Shown here in pieces: positions 1-15,000 of a stretch of DNA of 57,355 nucleotides (positions are counted from its first letter, which is position 1; each line of letters opens with the position of its first letter). The notes under the pieces are model-generated. The model was given only the letters and a program-made list of their open reading frames with translations. It had not been told where the DNA came from and ran no database searches. The DNA is from Candidatus Endomicrobium neocapritermitis (lineage in GTDB: Bacteria > Elusimicrobiota > Endomicrobiia > Endomicrobiales > Endomicrobiaceae), in the NCBI GenBank assembly GCA_009778325.1, contig WRJZ01000040.1, forward strand, positions 1 through 57,355, read 5' to 3'. The position numbers and the translations under genes were made by a program.

Positions 1-3000
1 TTTATTTTTCTCTTTTGCTCTTGCATCAGCATCAGCCGCTTCTATTACTGGTTCAAGCACTTGATCAAGCACTTCATTGTCCGAAACTTCCTTTTCTTCT
101 TTTGCTCTTGCATCAACATCAGCCGCTTCTTCCGTTTGTCCATCGGAAATTGGAATTGCTTGTTTCTCTGATGCCGCCGCTTCTTTTTCTAAATCAACAA
201 TCGGAGTCATCTGAGGCATGGGTACAACTACATACTGAACCGCCGCCGCTTCTTCTTTTGCCCTGTCTTCTATTATCCCTGAATTAACCGAATCATTATT
301 TCCGAAAGAGATTTTGGCAAGATATCTTCCGAAAGACGTTCCTAAATCTCCTATTTCTTTAATCGTATCTTTAGGAGACATTAAAAACTTTACTGCAAGC
401 CATATAATGGTTGCGGGAAGCACTACTGTTAATAATGCAGCCCAGCCTACGATAAATCCTAAATATTTGGATATATAAGGCTGTCTTAAAAACTTTACTA
501 AAAGACCTATAAGAGTTGCGACAATCAATACCAATAATACAACTCCGCCTACGATAAATACTACAGGTCTGGACATATTCGGTCTTCCGATATACTCTTT
601 CTCGCCTTTTTCATTTATGACTTCTTTAATATCTGACCGGAAAACTATGTTCCACCAACTCTTACATTCATTCCAAATATTTTTGAAAACCTCTTCTTTG
701 GGATATTGTAAGATATTAAAGCCCTGCTTAAGCTGCGTTTGTCCCAAAATAACGGCAATAGGAATAAGTATATATAAAAATGAAAGCAGAAACGTAGGGC
801 TGGGCGAAAACAAAACTGCCGCGATAATAATAAGTATGCTTGAAACCGCAGGCGTAAAATGCGAATGGAAAATTGACATGCCGTCTTTGCCTGTTAATTT
901 ATTCAAATGACCTGTTACCCATTCCTTCGCTTCCATGTCTTTACGGTCTTTATGTGCTTTTTGTTTCACTTCCGCAGTTGCGGCTTCTTCTGTTTTTTTA
1001 ACCATACCCTGCAGCAGCGACATAAACATCGTACCGCTTCCTCTTCCGGTATTAGCGTGCGCGGCTTTGCCTGAAAGTCCGGGGAAAATATGTCCGAAAC
1101 CATGAGTTTGTATTTGGCTCACAAAATACGTGAAGTTTTTGACAAGCTTTGTAGTCCATTTCCAAAAACCCTCGTTGTACGTATATGAATCTTTAACCAT
1201 TCCGGTCAAAGCGCTTGTCTGCGATAAAGTAAGGCCGAATAAAGCTAAAATGAAAGCAAAATCAAATCCCGAGAAACCGCTTATGCCCAAAAACAATATC
1301 GCAAAAAGGAATGTTTTGACGGTTACGGTAACAAGACTTTCCTTTGCATAAAATCCGGGGCCGGCAACAAAGTCTGTAGCTTCGGCAGCAAGCCCTCCAA
1401 GCAAACCAAATCCGCTTCTTAAAGTCTTATTATATTCTTCAATATATACGGACTGGTTCATTTCAGCGGCGCCGGAAGCAAACTTCAAAGTTATTGCGAG
1501 AGTTGCGCTCATTTCGGCTTCTCTGGTTTTTTCAACTACTACTCCGTCAAAAGCCACTGTTTTCCCGCCTTTGACTTTCGCAGACTTGCCTCCCGAGGCG
1601 TCTTCGCTGACAACGCTCTTGCTCTGGCCCGAAAATGACTGAATAAAGCTGGTTCTCAGAATATTCGGATGCCCGTACATATGCAATTGCCACAGTTCGT
1701 TCATATCGGCGTGCAAAGCATTGAAACCTTCTTCCGCAAAGGCGTATTTCGCTCCTATGCTTGTTAATCTCTTTGTCGGAATCTGCTCAAGCAAACTTAC
1801 ATTGTAAACTTCTTTATCCGTCAGTAAAGGCTGCAAGGCGCTGAAAAACGTTAATGCCGATTGGACGTAAATATTCTGGTTCATGTCCATCTGAAGAATG
1901 AAATCCTTTGAAACTTCCGCTTCAAGATTCGCATGATGGTCTACCTTACCCATGCCCAATATTCCGTGGAAGGGAGAAACCGCAGTTCCCGTATCGTCAA
2001 AAACAACTGCCGTAATAATACCTTTATTATATTTATCATAGAAAATGATTTTGCCGACAACTCTGCCTAGTTCGGCTCTAGCAGCAATTACTTCGGCTTC
2101 TTCGGCAGCGGTCGTGCTGACTTTGTCTTCTTTAGCTTTTTCGATCTTCTCATTAGCTTCCTTGAGTACGGCTTTAGCTTTTTCAACTGCACTTTGATCT
2201 ACTTTAGACATATATTCGTCAACCAAGGTTGTTTCTCTGCCTTCTTTTTTCCATCTATCATATTGCGCTACCTGCTTTTCTATCTCGGCATTTATCGTGA
2301 CAAGTAAAGCTTTTTCGGCTATAGTTGCTTTTCCTGCCTTATCCCTAATTTGCAAAGTTTCGTACTGCTCATAGGTAATATCTTCGACTTTAAGACGTCT
2401 GAAAGATGTCAGGCTAACCGCTTTTGCGATATCTGTTTTTCCCATTTGCGACAGCAGCTCTAATTCGTCGGCAGTCGCCAATTTTCTTTCTTTCTTCTCT
2501 GTCAACTCTCTATACTTGTAATATTCTTGCAATGTTTTTTCGGCATCATATTCTTTCCATCTTCTTCCGACATCAGTCTTTTCAATTTGCGATATCAACT
2601 CTAAATCGTAAGGAGATGCCAATCCTTTTTCCTGCATCTCTTTTAACTCTCTATATTTATCGTATTTAAAACCCTGCTGATGCATAACAGGAACTATCAT
2701 CTCCCTGAATTCTTTAAGATTGTCAGCTAAACCGACAATTCTCGAATCGTTTGCGCCTTTTCCTTCATCATATACTTGCCCGTAATTCTGATAACCCGAT
2801 ATAAATTCAAAAGAGTCAGCCGTAATATCATTTCGTATATAGCGCTGCCATTCTTCTTCGCTCATTCCGTTTCTTTTATTGCTGAATTCTACTTTGGCAA
2901 GAACGTCCAATGCTTCTCTGAGATTGAGAATGCCAAGCTGCGTAGGGCTCAAAGGCTGCAGTTTCGGATCCGCCCATCTGCTTATTTCACGCTTTGCCCA

Positions 3001-6000
3001 TGAATCTGGAAGATTATCATCCTTATTGTCCGCTTTTTTACCATCCTTTCTTCTATTAAGATATCTGCCCGGTTTAACGTTTCCTTTATCGTCAAGCATT
3101 GCCCGCATTTGCTCAATAGCTTCCCGGTCATCGTCATTCAAAGTATGTTTACGCCCTCTGAAATCTACTCCCTGTTCTAGTCTCGTAATCATGTTCTCCC
3201 ATTCGCCTTCGTACTGCCTTATCAAATGCGTAAGCAGCGTATGTCCGTCGGGATTTAATTTTTTTGCGCTGTTAAGGCTTTCTTCTGTTTTCCCTTCTTT
3301 TTCATCAAGGGGATAAGTTACTCCTTCGTCAAAAGTAGGTATCAGCGCGGAAAGGCTTATGTCGCGTACGTTTGCATTTCTAATCCCCTGCATTGCCCTT
3401 ACGCTTGTTTCCTGATGAAGTCTGTAGAATAGCTCTCTCGCTCCTAAACTGCTCGGTATTGAACTCAAATCCGGAGTTTCAATGATATCCCTGTCAAGGT
3501 CATCTCCGTTTTTATACTCTGAAATTTTAAATTTGTAGTTTTCATATTCTTCCGCAGATATCTTGCTGTCCCTGTAATACGAACCCATAATCTCATTAAA
3601 ATACATTGCAAAAGCCGTTAACTTTTGGTCATCGTTAAGCCTGTTTACCGTATCTTCCGAAAGGAACGTTGCTTCCCAGCTTCTAAAAAACTCGCTTTTC
3701 AATATTCTCTCTTTTGATTCAAGATTTGCAGCATCTTTTGGATAGAAGAATTCTTGAAAAGATTCCCAGGTTTTGACTGCAGAATATGAGTCTTTTTGTC
3801 CTGTTACCGAACTATGAAGCGCTTTAAAGGTATCCCCGACATTACTCTCGACTACAAAATATCCGCCTCTTTTTTTTGTTCTCTTAACATGAATCGCTTT
3901 AAAAACTTCCCAAAAACCAAAAAAATCAAGAAATGTAAAAAGTACAAAAGGAAGCACCAGAAAAAATACAAACATATATCCCGCGGCAATCAGAAACAGT
4001 CCATACAAACCCGAAACTATAAGACCTGCCGAAGCGGCTGCCAAGAAGTGATGCAAGAAAAACCGCAGCCACTGTTGTTTAGCCCACCGTTTGTCCTTAG
4101 TAGCTCCTTTTTCTGTATCGGTAAACCATTTGTTAACCAGCGCGGTAATATGACGAAGGCTCGTTATATAAACGGATAATGCTATTGTTATTCCCATAGC
4201 GCCCAACATGAAAGGAGTACTGAGACCGAAGAAACCTATTCCCCCCACTGACATCGCAGATAATGATGTGTGGGTTGTAATCGTAGCGATGATAGACCCG
4301 ACTACCGTATTGAGGAGGAACACTTCCCAGGCAGTTTTTAAAATAAGCACCAATCCCCATCTTTTTAACATTGCTGATTTGGCAGTTCTGATATCGTCTC
4401 TGTCTTTGTTTATGCCTCTGTCCTGCGAATTTGAAACAGTTTTACCATAATAATCGTTTACCGTATTTTTTTGCAGCCATTTTGCCAATCCCGCTAAACT
4501 CAAATATGCCAATGCAGTAATACCAAAGCCTGTAAGAACCGTTGCTGCGAAAACTCCAAACGCGCCGAGCAATCCGAGCGCGCCGAATGTCTGTATCCCC
4601 GCTATAAAGCCTCCGATAACTGCAAGATTGCCGAGCCACATTACAATAATGCCTTTAAGGTTCGCCAGAGACTGCAACAAACCTAAAGGACTATTTATAT
4701 TTAACATACTTGTAAGAAACAGACGTACATTACCCATGCCGAAATCGCCGGAATGCGGTATATATGTTCTAAACGGCTGAATCAAGGGCGCATATTTATA
4801 AGAAAGCCGTCTTGCATCGGTATTATTTGCATTAATTGCATCGTAACCGTGTTCGTCAGCGCCGGAAACGTATTTGCTTATCATTTCATTATATGCCGCC
4901 ACATAGGAAGGTTTTCTGAATATTCCGTCAAAATCAGCATAAGTCATCGTCTCGTCAGGACGCATGTTCCCTCTTTTACCGGCGCCTTTCACTCCGAACA
5001 AAACCCTGAAACCGTATTTGCTAAACCATATATTCATTTTGTTAGCTATGTCGCCATAAGCTACCCTTTCAGCCCCGGTAGACTGTTCAAAGCTTTGAAC
5101 AGTATCATTGAGCGCCCTGTATTTGGCTTCAAGCGCGTTTATTTCACCGCTGTTATTTTTGTAAAACTCTATTGCTTCCGTGAGTTTACTGCTTGGGTTT
5201 ACTTTGTTAATCTCTTTCATCTGCGCAACCTGCTGCTCAATCGTAAACCCGTTTTCTACAATATTAAGCATTCTGTTTGCTTCGGTATCAATCATCACTC
5301 CTACTTTATCCGCTTTTCCCTCGGCTATCATTTTTTTCGCATTATAAAAGAGAAAGTTTCTTAAAGCCATACAGTCCTGTCTCATATTCATGACTGCAAT
5401 ATATATATAATAAAATAATACAAGGTCTTCGTTTGTAAATTCGCCGGTATTATTTTGTATAAACGTTTCTCTATTGATGCCGGCTTCATTCTCAGCCATT
5501 ACATTTCTTATCCACCAGCGGTAATCGTCAAATATAACCTGATTGACATTTGAGGTTCCGTTGAGCGCATTAGTTACGGCGTCGGACAAAGCCTGTCCTG
5601 AAAGCCCTTTGGTTATCGTATCTTCGTTCTTTATGAAATTACCTGCAAAAGTACCCCTGATAGTACGGTGCATATGCGCTTTATTTACGCCCCACTGTTT
5701 TACATATTTTTCCTGAAGCAAACTTATCACGTCGGATCTTAATTCCGTCGTAATATTTTTCGCTTCCGATTTTATGTTATTTAGCGCTTTCTGCGCCGAG
5801 TTTTCATCGGTAAACTTAAAACTTCCGTCGTTTTTAACGCAGAATTCCAAGGCTATCTCATTTAACGTCGAATTTGCATTCAGCCTGCCGTTGCTATTGG
5901 CTATTATGTAGTTTTTTACCGTTTGATAGTTTTTGTCCGACAATTTATTTTCCACGGCGTTTACCATGTTTTGTTTAACAAAATTCGCAGTCTTTTCTAA

Positions 6001-9000
6001 CTCCGCAATCGCCGCTTTCGAATCGATAAACCTAATTTTGTTGTCTGCGTCCGTACAGAACGCTCTTGCCAACGCCATATTGTCATTTTGATTTACGCCG
6101 GGATTTTCGCTTTGTATATATGCTTTTGCGTCTTTATATTTATCCGTTCCCAATTTCTCCGCTACGTCGCTTATTATGTTTTCCGGTAAAGGATCGGATA
6201 CTTCTTTGTTCATAATCTCGTCCTTCCTTTTCTTTACCTGTTTTTTGTCGCGCTTTTGAATCAATGCTGAAAGCGGAAGAACGATAACTGCTAAACCTCC
6301 GATGCTCTCGGCATAACGGACAAAACGAATCTCTATTACATCCCAAGCTCTTCTGAATTCCCCGGTCCAGTCATCAACGATTGCGGTCTGACTTCTACTG
6401 TAAAGCACGCCCGTATCATCATATAAATACTCTCGGCTGGTCGGTACAGGATTGTCTGCCGTAGTAAGTTGATTAATTTCGTAATAATTATGATTTACCC
6501 ATCTTCTTGCTTTCTTGTAAGAAACGTTCATATCATGCCAGATTCTGCTTATTCTTAAATCGCCGATATCGTCAACATTGAAACTGAAAGGAACATACCC
6601 TCTTGTCTTTGCGCTTTTAACCAAATCGGAAAGCGGCTTGCCATGTTCTTTCTGAATTTTTTTGAGCTTTTCGTCAACTTTATACAGTTTGCTAATCGAA
6701 TCTTCCCAATCTTTCTGTGAATGGTTTGCGACAAAGTCCTTATCGTCATTGTTTAACAGATAGCCGTACTCGGCTCTTCCCATTCTGTTAAGAACATTAA
6801 CTTCATAAATGTTTCCTTTTACGTTGCCAAATGGGATACGCCCGACAGGGTTCTCATATATTTCGAAGAATTTTAAACCGTCGCTCTTAAAACTGACGGC
6901 TTTAAGCCCTGACATCTGCGAATAATATCTTGCCACGGCATCTGATTGATGAGGATAAATCGAATCCTTGTATATCTCATATCTTTTGACCCATCCTGCA
7001 ATAGCGCTATCCGCGTCAAAGTTCGGATTTTGGAAAACCGTATAAACAAGAGAAGCTGTTTCTTTAGAAGCTGCTTCCTCTCCGTTAGAAATGACGGAAT
7101 GAATAATCTTAAGGTTATTCATTCTAAAAATAAAGTTGCTGTTTTCTATTGCATCTTCGGCTGTATCCATTATACTGCCGTCGGCTTTCTTTGCGCCGTA
7201 ATCGTTAAAATTAAGCGAACCGTTAAAAGCATAAGAAACGACCGTGCTGGGATGTCCCATCATCAGGGCTCTCTGTTCGTCAAGCAAATCATAACCTTCG
7301 GCATATCTACCGTACGATATGACTGAAGGCATGCCGAACAGCTTTTCCATTTCTCCGAACCTGGAATCACTCTTTTCGGCTTTTATAATCTCCCCGTCAA
7401 TACCAACCTTAAGATTTGAAAGGGTTATTACATTGCGTCCTTCGGCATTATTGAAAAGATATGATTTTTCGGTATAAATTTTATTTTTCGGATCGAAATC
7501 AGCCAGATTATTTTCATTGTCAAGCAAAGATTCCTGCATATTAAACATATTAAATGTTTGGGCATTAAGCATATCATTGGACAATTGCAGCGGTTTTTTA
7601 TCTTCGACTTGGGTTCTTTCATGCGCAAACATGACTGTGTTTACCATTTTATTATAGACTATTGCATTTGCATAGACTCTGCTGTTAAATTTAGAAGTAC
7701 TTACTACATAGCATTTACCGTCTTCAACTACGACCGTATAAGATTTTTGGCCTATACCGTATCTGTCATATTCCGGAATTATAAGTCCGGAAACAAACTT
7801 TCTGTTTTCCTTTCCGTTTTCCTTTCCGTTTTCAATCTCGAACTGCTGTCTGACATTTCCGTTGAAATCAGTCTCTTTCACATATTCTCTGAACGCAATT
7901 TTTTTCTCCCCGACTATCGTATTGATATTTTCGGTCGCATATATTCTCTGTTTATTCCAGTCTATGCCGTTAAAATTACTGGCGCTCAAAAGAGCTTTTT
8001 CTTCTCCATCAATCGTGACTCCTTTATCGTCAACATAATACGTTTCAGTTCCGGAAGGAATTCCAAAAAAAGAAAGCAGCGTTCCCGAAAAAGACTTTTG
8101 CAGGTTCGGATGCAGGTTTGTGTCAACGTCTTTATAAAAATATTTTTCGTTTCTTGTAACTTTTAATATTTTTCCATTGTCCAAATTATTTGTCCTCTGA
8201 ATCATTTCCTGTATGTTTTCACTGCCGTTTATATTTTCCCAGTCGCCAATATAAGAATCTATCGAAGTTTTCCAATTGCCTTGCACCGGAGAAAAAGAGT
8301 TTTCATTTTCAAAGTCAAACAGTTTTGAAGAATCTTTTATGGCGATGTGGTATTTGTTCATGATATAACTGCTGTCGTCTATATCTTCTATAAAGACTGC
8401 CCCTGAATAATAGTCTATGACCATACTCCCGACTTCGGAAACAGGCACGACAAGGTTGATCGGTGTCTGTTGCACGGAGTCTTTCTCCAAATCATATCTC
8501 AAACCTATATTGATTTCCTTATATCTTCCGCTTATGTCTATGAAACCGTCCTTATTGATTTTCACAACAGGTTCGCTGCTGTATCCGTCATAAGCAGCCC
8601 ACGTTACATATACTTTACCGCTTGAAGGGTCGAAATATACGCTTTTTGTCCAGCTTAAATTTTCCGGCTTATAATTGAACTCAGCTTCCCTGTCGCTTCC
8701 CAGCCTTTTCATAAGAGTTTGTATATTATTTCTCCAAACGCCTTTAAAATCAGCGTCGGAAAGCATCTCGTTAAAGGCCAGAGTGTCATATGCCGACATT
8801 CTGTTTCCCGTCACATATATCGGCTCTCCCTCCGCGGTAAATTTTCCGGTTTTTCTTCCTTCAAATACATATCCTCTCTTATTTAATACATCTTTTATAA
8901 CGACCCTACCGTTACTTTCTTCGGTTTCTTTTGAAGCTTTGGCTTCTTTTGAAGTTTTGGTCTCGCTGAAAGATATCGCGTCATTATCATAAAGATTTCC

Positions 9001-12000
9001 GTTAACGTAAATCATATTCAACTTTTTTAATATCTTCAATCCATCTTCGGATGTCGTATCAATGATGACCGGCTTGCCGTATTTATCGGTTACACTTATT
9101 TTCGCTCCCAAGAAAACGCGTTTCGCAGAAACATGATAATTCTTTTTGCTTCCTGCGGCCACCTGTTCCATTATTTTCATGCGTTCCCGATTTCCTATCC
9201 GATACGTATCGCCGTAAGCATGCTGCAGGCGTATTTCTTTACCTGTTTTGTCGAAATAAATATGTTCGATAACATTGCCGTTCCACTTTTTAACTACGGC
9301 ACTAATTATTTTCGAATCAGCTTTATCCAGTTCATCGACCGGTATTGCGTCTGCAAAATACGTGCCGTTTTTACTTACATCTTCATTAATACGCGATAAT
9401 GGGCTTATAAGCATACCGTATCCGCCCGTAACTTTAAAATCAGAAGTTTCGATGTCTTTCCAAACACCGGGACGTTCCGAATGCTGTACGGCAACCTTTA
9501 TTCCGGTTTTGTTGCCGGCTTCGTCATAAACGTTCCGGAAAACGGCTCTCTGCTGCCGCATTGTATCGGAATAACCGTTATTTCTAATTATCAAATTCGG
9601 CAATTCGAGTATATATGCGGCTTTTGGGTCGGTGTCAGCCAAAGCTGCGCGCATCTCGCCCATTCTTTCATTGTCATTAATTTTTAAAAGATCAGCGATT
9701 TTCTCTGCAAGATTTACTCTTTCGCCTTCATTATTTTCACAAATTTGATCTTTCAAAACGGTCTGTGAAAATTCCAAAGAAACATTAACTTTCATATTTT
9801 TATTTATTTCCGTTTGTTTGTCGCTTGTAAACCATTGCCGGTATATAACGCCTTTAAATTCGACAAAATACTCCTCTCCCTGCCGTATTTTTTTGTTGCC
9901 CTCGCGCGTAAAATATTCTTTCTTATATACGGATATAAATTCGCCCTCTTCCGCAATCCATTGAAGTTCGGGCATCGTGATTTCATCAAAGCTTATTGTT
10001 CCGTCGGAATTTATTTTGTCCGGCGTAGTTACTTTAAGTTTGGCATTTCTGATTGTATGCATGGCGGCTTCGGCTTGTTCGTCCGTCAAAAGTTTTGTGT
10101 CCGGACGCGTCCGATATTTTGCTCTTATTTGTGATATAGATTCTGTTACCGCTTTTGCGGACTCAGTCTCATAACCGATCCGACTGCAAATAGTATCCCA
10201 AATTTTTCTCCATACCGGCCTTTTATCAGCGGCTGCCGCTTCGGTTTTTTCCGCTTCGGTTTCAACATGAAGCTGTTTTATGGCATCTCTGGTTATATTG
10301 TCTTTTCTATCGCTTATTTCATCAAGTCCTTTATCAAGTTTAACTTTTATGTACGCTCCGTTCTTTTTGTTGCCTAAAGCGTCTTTTTTAAGTTCATTGT
10401 TTTCAACCGCGAGTTTAAGTTCATCCAAAGTCAACATTTTTTTTATTTTTCCGGCCTTCCAGAACGGAAAAATCCCAAGTTCTTTATGTTCCTGTCCCTT
10501 GGCACGCCAATACAAACTGTTCTTGTTTTCTCTGTCAATGAAATTATAAAGGCCTTCCGCATAATCCGGGTCGGCGTCTGGATTGACCGCAAGATCTATT
10601 CCATCGGCTTTTGCCTGTAATCTGAGCTCTCTCAATTTAGGCAAATTCGCTTTTTCGGCATCAAGCTGCACAATGCTCAGCACATCGCCATCCGGATCAA
10701 CGGGGTATATTCTGTATGTCACATTATCAGTACGCGTATCGCCGTTTATTGTAGCTTTGCTTGACAGAACAATCGGCCAATACATATCGCCGTTTACGTC
10801 TAATTCGTCTTTTACATCTTTCGCTTTTGCGCCAAAGAGATAAACTTTCCGCTGCGCGACTTCGGGCGCGTTTCTTATCGACTTACTGAGCTGCACATCG
10901 GTAAGTGGCTTGCCGTTCTTTTTGACGAAATATATAGGATAACCGTCAGGATAAAGTGGAGAGTCTATTTTTAAGGAAAGATACATGTTCCCTTTCCCGT
11001 CATGCTTAAGTTCCCCTCTCTTTTCCTTTATCGCTGTTTGCAGTTCCTTATTTGTTTCTATCAAATCCGTAATTACGGGTGTCATTTCTATCGCCATTCT
11101 AACTCTTTTTGCTTTCTCTTCGGGAGTATCGGCGAAATCCGCCACCAGTTTAGGCATAAGTTTTCCGTTTTCTTCTATCTCCACTATAGGATAAAATTTA
11201 TACCCTGTTTTGGTTCTTGGATTAATAGCCTTCAAGATATAATATTTGTTTCCTAAATCATCAAAATCAAAACCTTTCCCTCTGCCTGCTTTTTCCAAAG
11301 CTCTCAAAACATCATTCCCTTCTATCATTGCCTTCATGCGCGGAGCCATTTCTACTTGTATCTCAAGCTGGTTTGCGTCAAGAGATTTTGCTTTCGTTTT
11401 GCCTTCCACTTTAACCGGCTTTACGGGATATATGTCGTATATCTGACCGTCTATATCTACTTTCAGCACCATAATGCCGTCGTCATCAAAACCGATTTCC
11501 GCATCTCTTATTCTTATGTCTTGACTGGTTGATCTCGCTCTGTTAAAGCCTAAATAAACTTCTCTCGCATTATCTTTATCCAGGCTGTCTTCCAACTCTT
11601 TTTCGCTTATCACTTTAGGCTCTTGTACCGATACCGAATTGCCTTTTGTATCTTTTATTTTTATTACTTCGCCTTTCGCGTCTCTAAGCGAAACCATCTT
11701 TACCGGATATACGGGGTATTTATTTCCGTCTATTGTAACTTCCCAATACATTAATCCTTTCTTGTCGAACTTAACCGGAGCGTCTTTAGTCAGTTCGCTG
11801 CTTTCTTTCAGTTCTTCTAATTGCGGGGCAAGCAATGCCTGCTGTTTAATTTTGACAGCGTCCAATGGAATCGGTTCTCCGTCTCTGATAATTACGGGAT
11901 ATATTCTGCGTATCGTACCATCGGGCAGTTCCACATCCCAGTATAAATATCCGTTCTTACCGGAGGCATCGGTCATTTTGCCTACGTAAAGTATTTTGAA

Positions 12001-15000
12001 AGAATCTTTCCCGATTTCTTCCGCCGTAACGGAAAGGATGGAGGCTATATCAACCTCGTTATTAATTTCTTTAAAATCTTTTACATTGCCTTGCTCGTCG
12101 AAAGGATAAACTTTGACAAATTTTCCCGGCTCTGTTTCTATTGAAAAATAGAAAATCGTAGGCAGTCCTTTACTATCTTTATCGAACCCTTCTCTAACTT
12201 TTTGAACACCATATTTGTTTATCAGATATTGTCTGCGAAGCTCAAGCTTACCTCTGTTTTTAGCGGCAGCTATATATTCTTCATAACTCAGTTTTCTGCC
12301 GGTCGCATCATAATGCCCGACCTTCAAAGCCATGCCCTTTTCGCCTGTTCTAAGCAGCTCGCCGGTAACTCTGTCATACTGGAATGTCTGATCGGTATTA
12401 GGCTCATATATTACGCCGTCAATTTCCTGCGCGGATTTTACTGCCGCTTCCGCTATCTTTTCCGCATTAAGATTTTTATCAAATTGGCCGTCCTTATTAA
12501 ATGGATACAACAACTCTCCGTTAGGAAGCCGCAGCTGCAATATACCGTTACTCGTCTCCGCTTTGATAACGTTGCCGTTTGCATAACTGTAACCTTTTTT
12601 GGCAAGTTCATTGCCGATATCTCTTCCCAGCTCGTAAACGTCTATCGAGCTCCGCATGTTTATATACAGCTGCTCTTCTCTGCCATTATTAAAATCTACG
12701 GCTAATGAACCGCTTTCATTGAATAAATATACTTTTACTTCATTATTTACGTATTTTTTGCCGTTGTACTCATCTACTACCCAATAAAAATCTTTACCTG
12801 TAACCCTGCGGAATTTAAATCCTAAAGACCTCGCATACTCTTCTGCTTTTGATAAATTAGCATCCCAATCAGTTCCTATATTAGCTTGTTTGAAACGGGT
12901 TATTTTAGCCGTAAAATCGCCTTGCGTCGAAAGCCTTAACTCTCCGCCAAAGCCATTGTTGCCCCAATAACCTAATTGTACGTTTCCTGCGAAGGATTTA
13001 GCGAGTCCGTTGATAAAAGATTCTGCCGCGCCGCTGCTTGTATTCTCTCCTAATAATTTCCTCATTGATGCAAACTCTTTATCCTGCCTAAACGCTTCAC
13101 TTTCTTTTTCGATGCGTTTACGTTCGGATTCGCTCATTGGCACGGCTTTGCCGGAAATCTTTGCTTTCGCTTCTTTAATTGCATCGCTTCTTTCATCTTC
13201 GCTGAAAACTTTTAAAGGATTACGCGACTTATCAAAATATTCTACAAGCTTTATAAGCGTTTCTTTGTTTGGCTGGTCTTTTGCAATCTCTTTCATTAGA
13301 GCGCTAAGCATAATATCTTCGGCAAAGAGTTTTCCTGCGTAGTATTCCTCTAATTCCTGTCTGAATACGCTGCCTTTGCCCTCGTTATTAATAAATCTTT
13401 CTGTCCATTGCGCTAAGTCGGCATCTCCGTTAATAAACTTAGTGTTCCAGCGTTTAAAATAGTCCGACCACAATTGTTTGTATATATTTGCCTGCAAATA
13501 CAGAGGCATGTCCGCATAGCCGGCCGGCAAAGAGAAACCTTGCTTTCTCATTTGTTCTAACAAATTACCGGTGCCGATTATCCCAGGCTGTGTTGACGCC
13601 TTGCGATGAGAGATAGCCTGCTTAGCTTCCGCCAGCAATTTCTTTATATCTTCCGGCGCGGCTTTGCCGTCGTAGATAGTTTCCAGCATCGAGGATAATT
13701 TTGCGATTTCAAACACGTTTTCGGCGTTTGTATTGTTTAATTCACGCTTCAAATTGTCGGCGAAAATTTTCGGCTGGAACTTTATCGCGGTCACCCTTTT
13801 CCACTCACTGCTATTAAAACCTATTGTATTCCTGCTTCTCTCATAGTCTGCGGATATTTCGGATTGTATTGAAATATTAGCGTCAGACAACTTCCACTGC
13901 CTGCCTTGCTTATAATCTTCCGTTAGCAAATGCTCAACGGCAGAGATAACGCCGTCAACCGCGGCATCTTTCTCTTGCTGTGGAATCTGCGTCTTTTGCC
14001 TTACGGGAGCCGATGCCAAAGGCGCGTCCGTTACAGGGACTGCTTTTTGCACGGCCTCGTTAAACGCATCGATTGCCTGCTGATTGCCTGACATAAGTTC
14101 ATAAATCTTATTTTCCTTTGAATCGGATTTGAGAGGTTCGCCATATTTTGCGGCATACTCTCCTTTTATTCTGCTGAATTCAGCTTTGGCGCCGTCAAGC
14201 TGTATCTTCAAGTTTATAATTTCAGTCCATGCGTTTAGCAGATTCTGCCTATCGGCAATAATCTGATTTATGTTTTCTTGGAAATCTAAGTTGCTGTTAA
14301 GCGACCCGGAGAGTTTGATGTCGGTTTTGCGGCGCTCGTCCTCAATTCTTTCTTTGGCAGAGGCAAGAGCCTTATTCGCATCGTCAATCTTCTTTAGGGC
14401 GTGATCTATGCTGACGATTTCCTGACGCAATCTCAGCTTTGTCTTAACCGAAGAATCGGAAAAACCGTTATAAATATGTGATTCGGCATCGGAAACCGCC
14501 GTTGATAAAGATTTTGCTATCGCGCCTATTTTCATAATTTTCAAGCCGTCAGTTTGAGTTTTAGCTTCTTTTCTGAGCATGGAAATCCTGTTCTCCAATA
14601 TTCCGCTGACAAGAGAAAAATCTCCGCTTTGAGAGAAAGCGTCTTTAACATAATTTTCAATGTCTGTTCTTAAAATTTTCGCATCTTCCGGATTTAATAT
14701 ATCCATAAGCGAATTAACAATATTATTGCCTTCTATCGGCACGCTGACGACATCCGCGGCAGGTATTGTTATCGCATTGACCTTCGCTTCTTTGGCATTG
14801 CCGGATGTCATTATGTTAACTACCATATTAAAATACGAATCGTTTTTATTAATCTCGTCCGCTAATTTTTCGAGTTCGTTAACCAGATCTTTATTTTCAT
14901 TTTCCTTTGATATAATGTCAAAAACAATCACAAGAGTCGCCATATTGCCGGCAAATTCCGTACCGTAAACAGCGTCAAAGATTTTTTCTATAAGCATCCT

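Noticed and set aside
780-5120. Cellulose-synthase-type GT2 domain
   Set aside because: No D,D,D,QxxRW motif set is visible, while the ordered motifs match GT48 instead.
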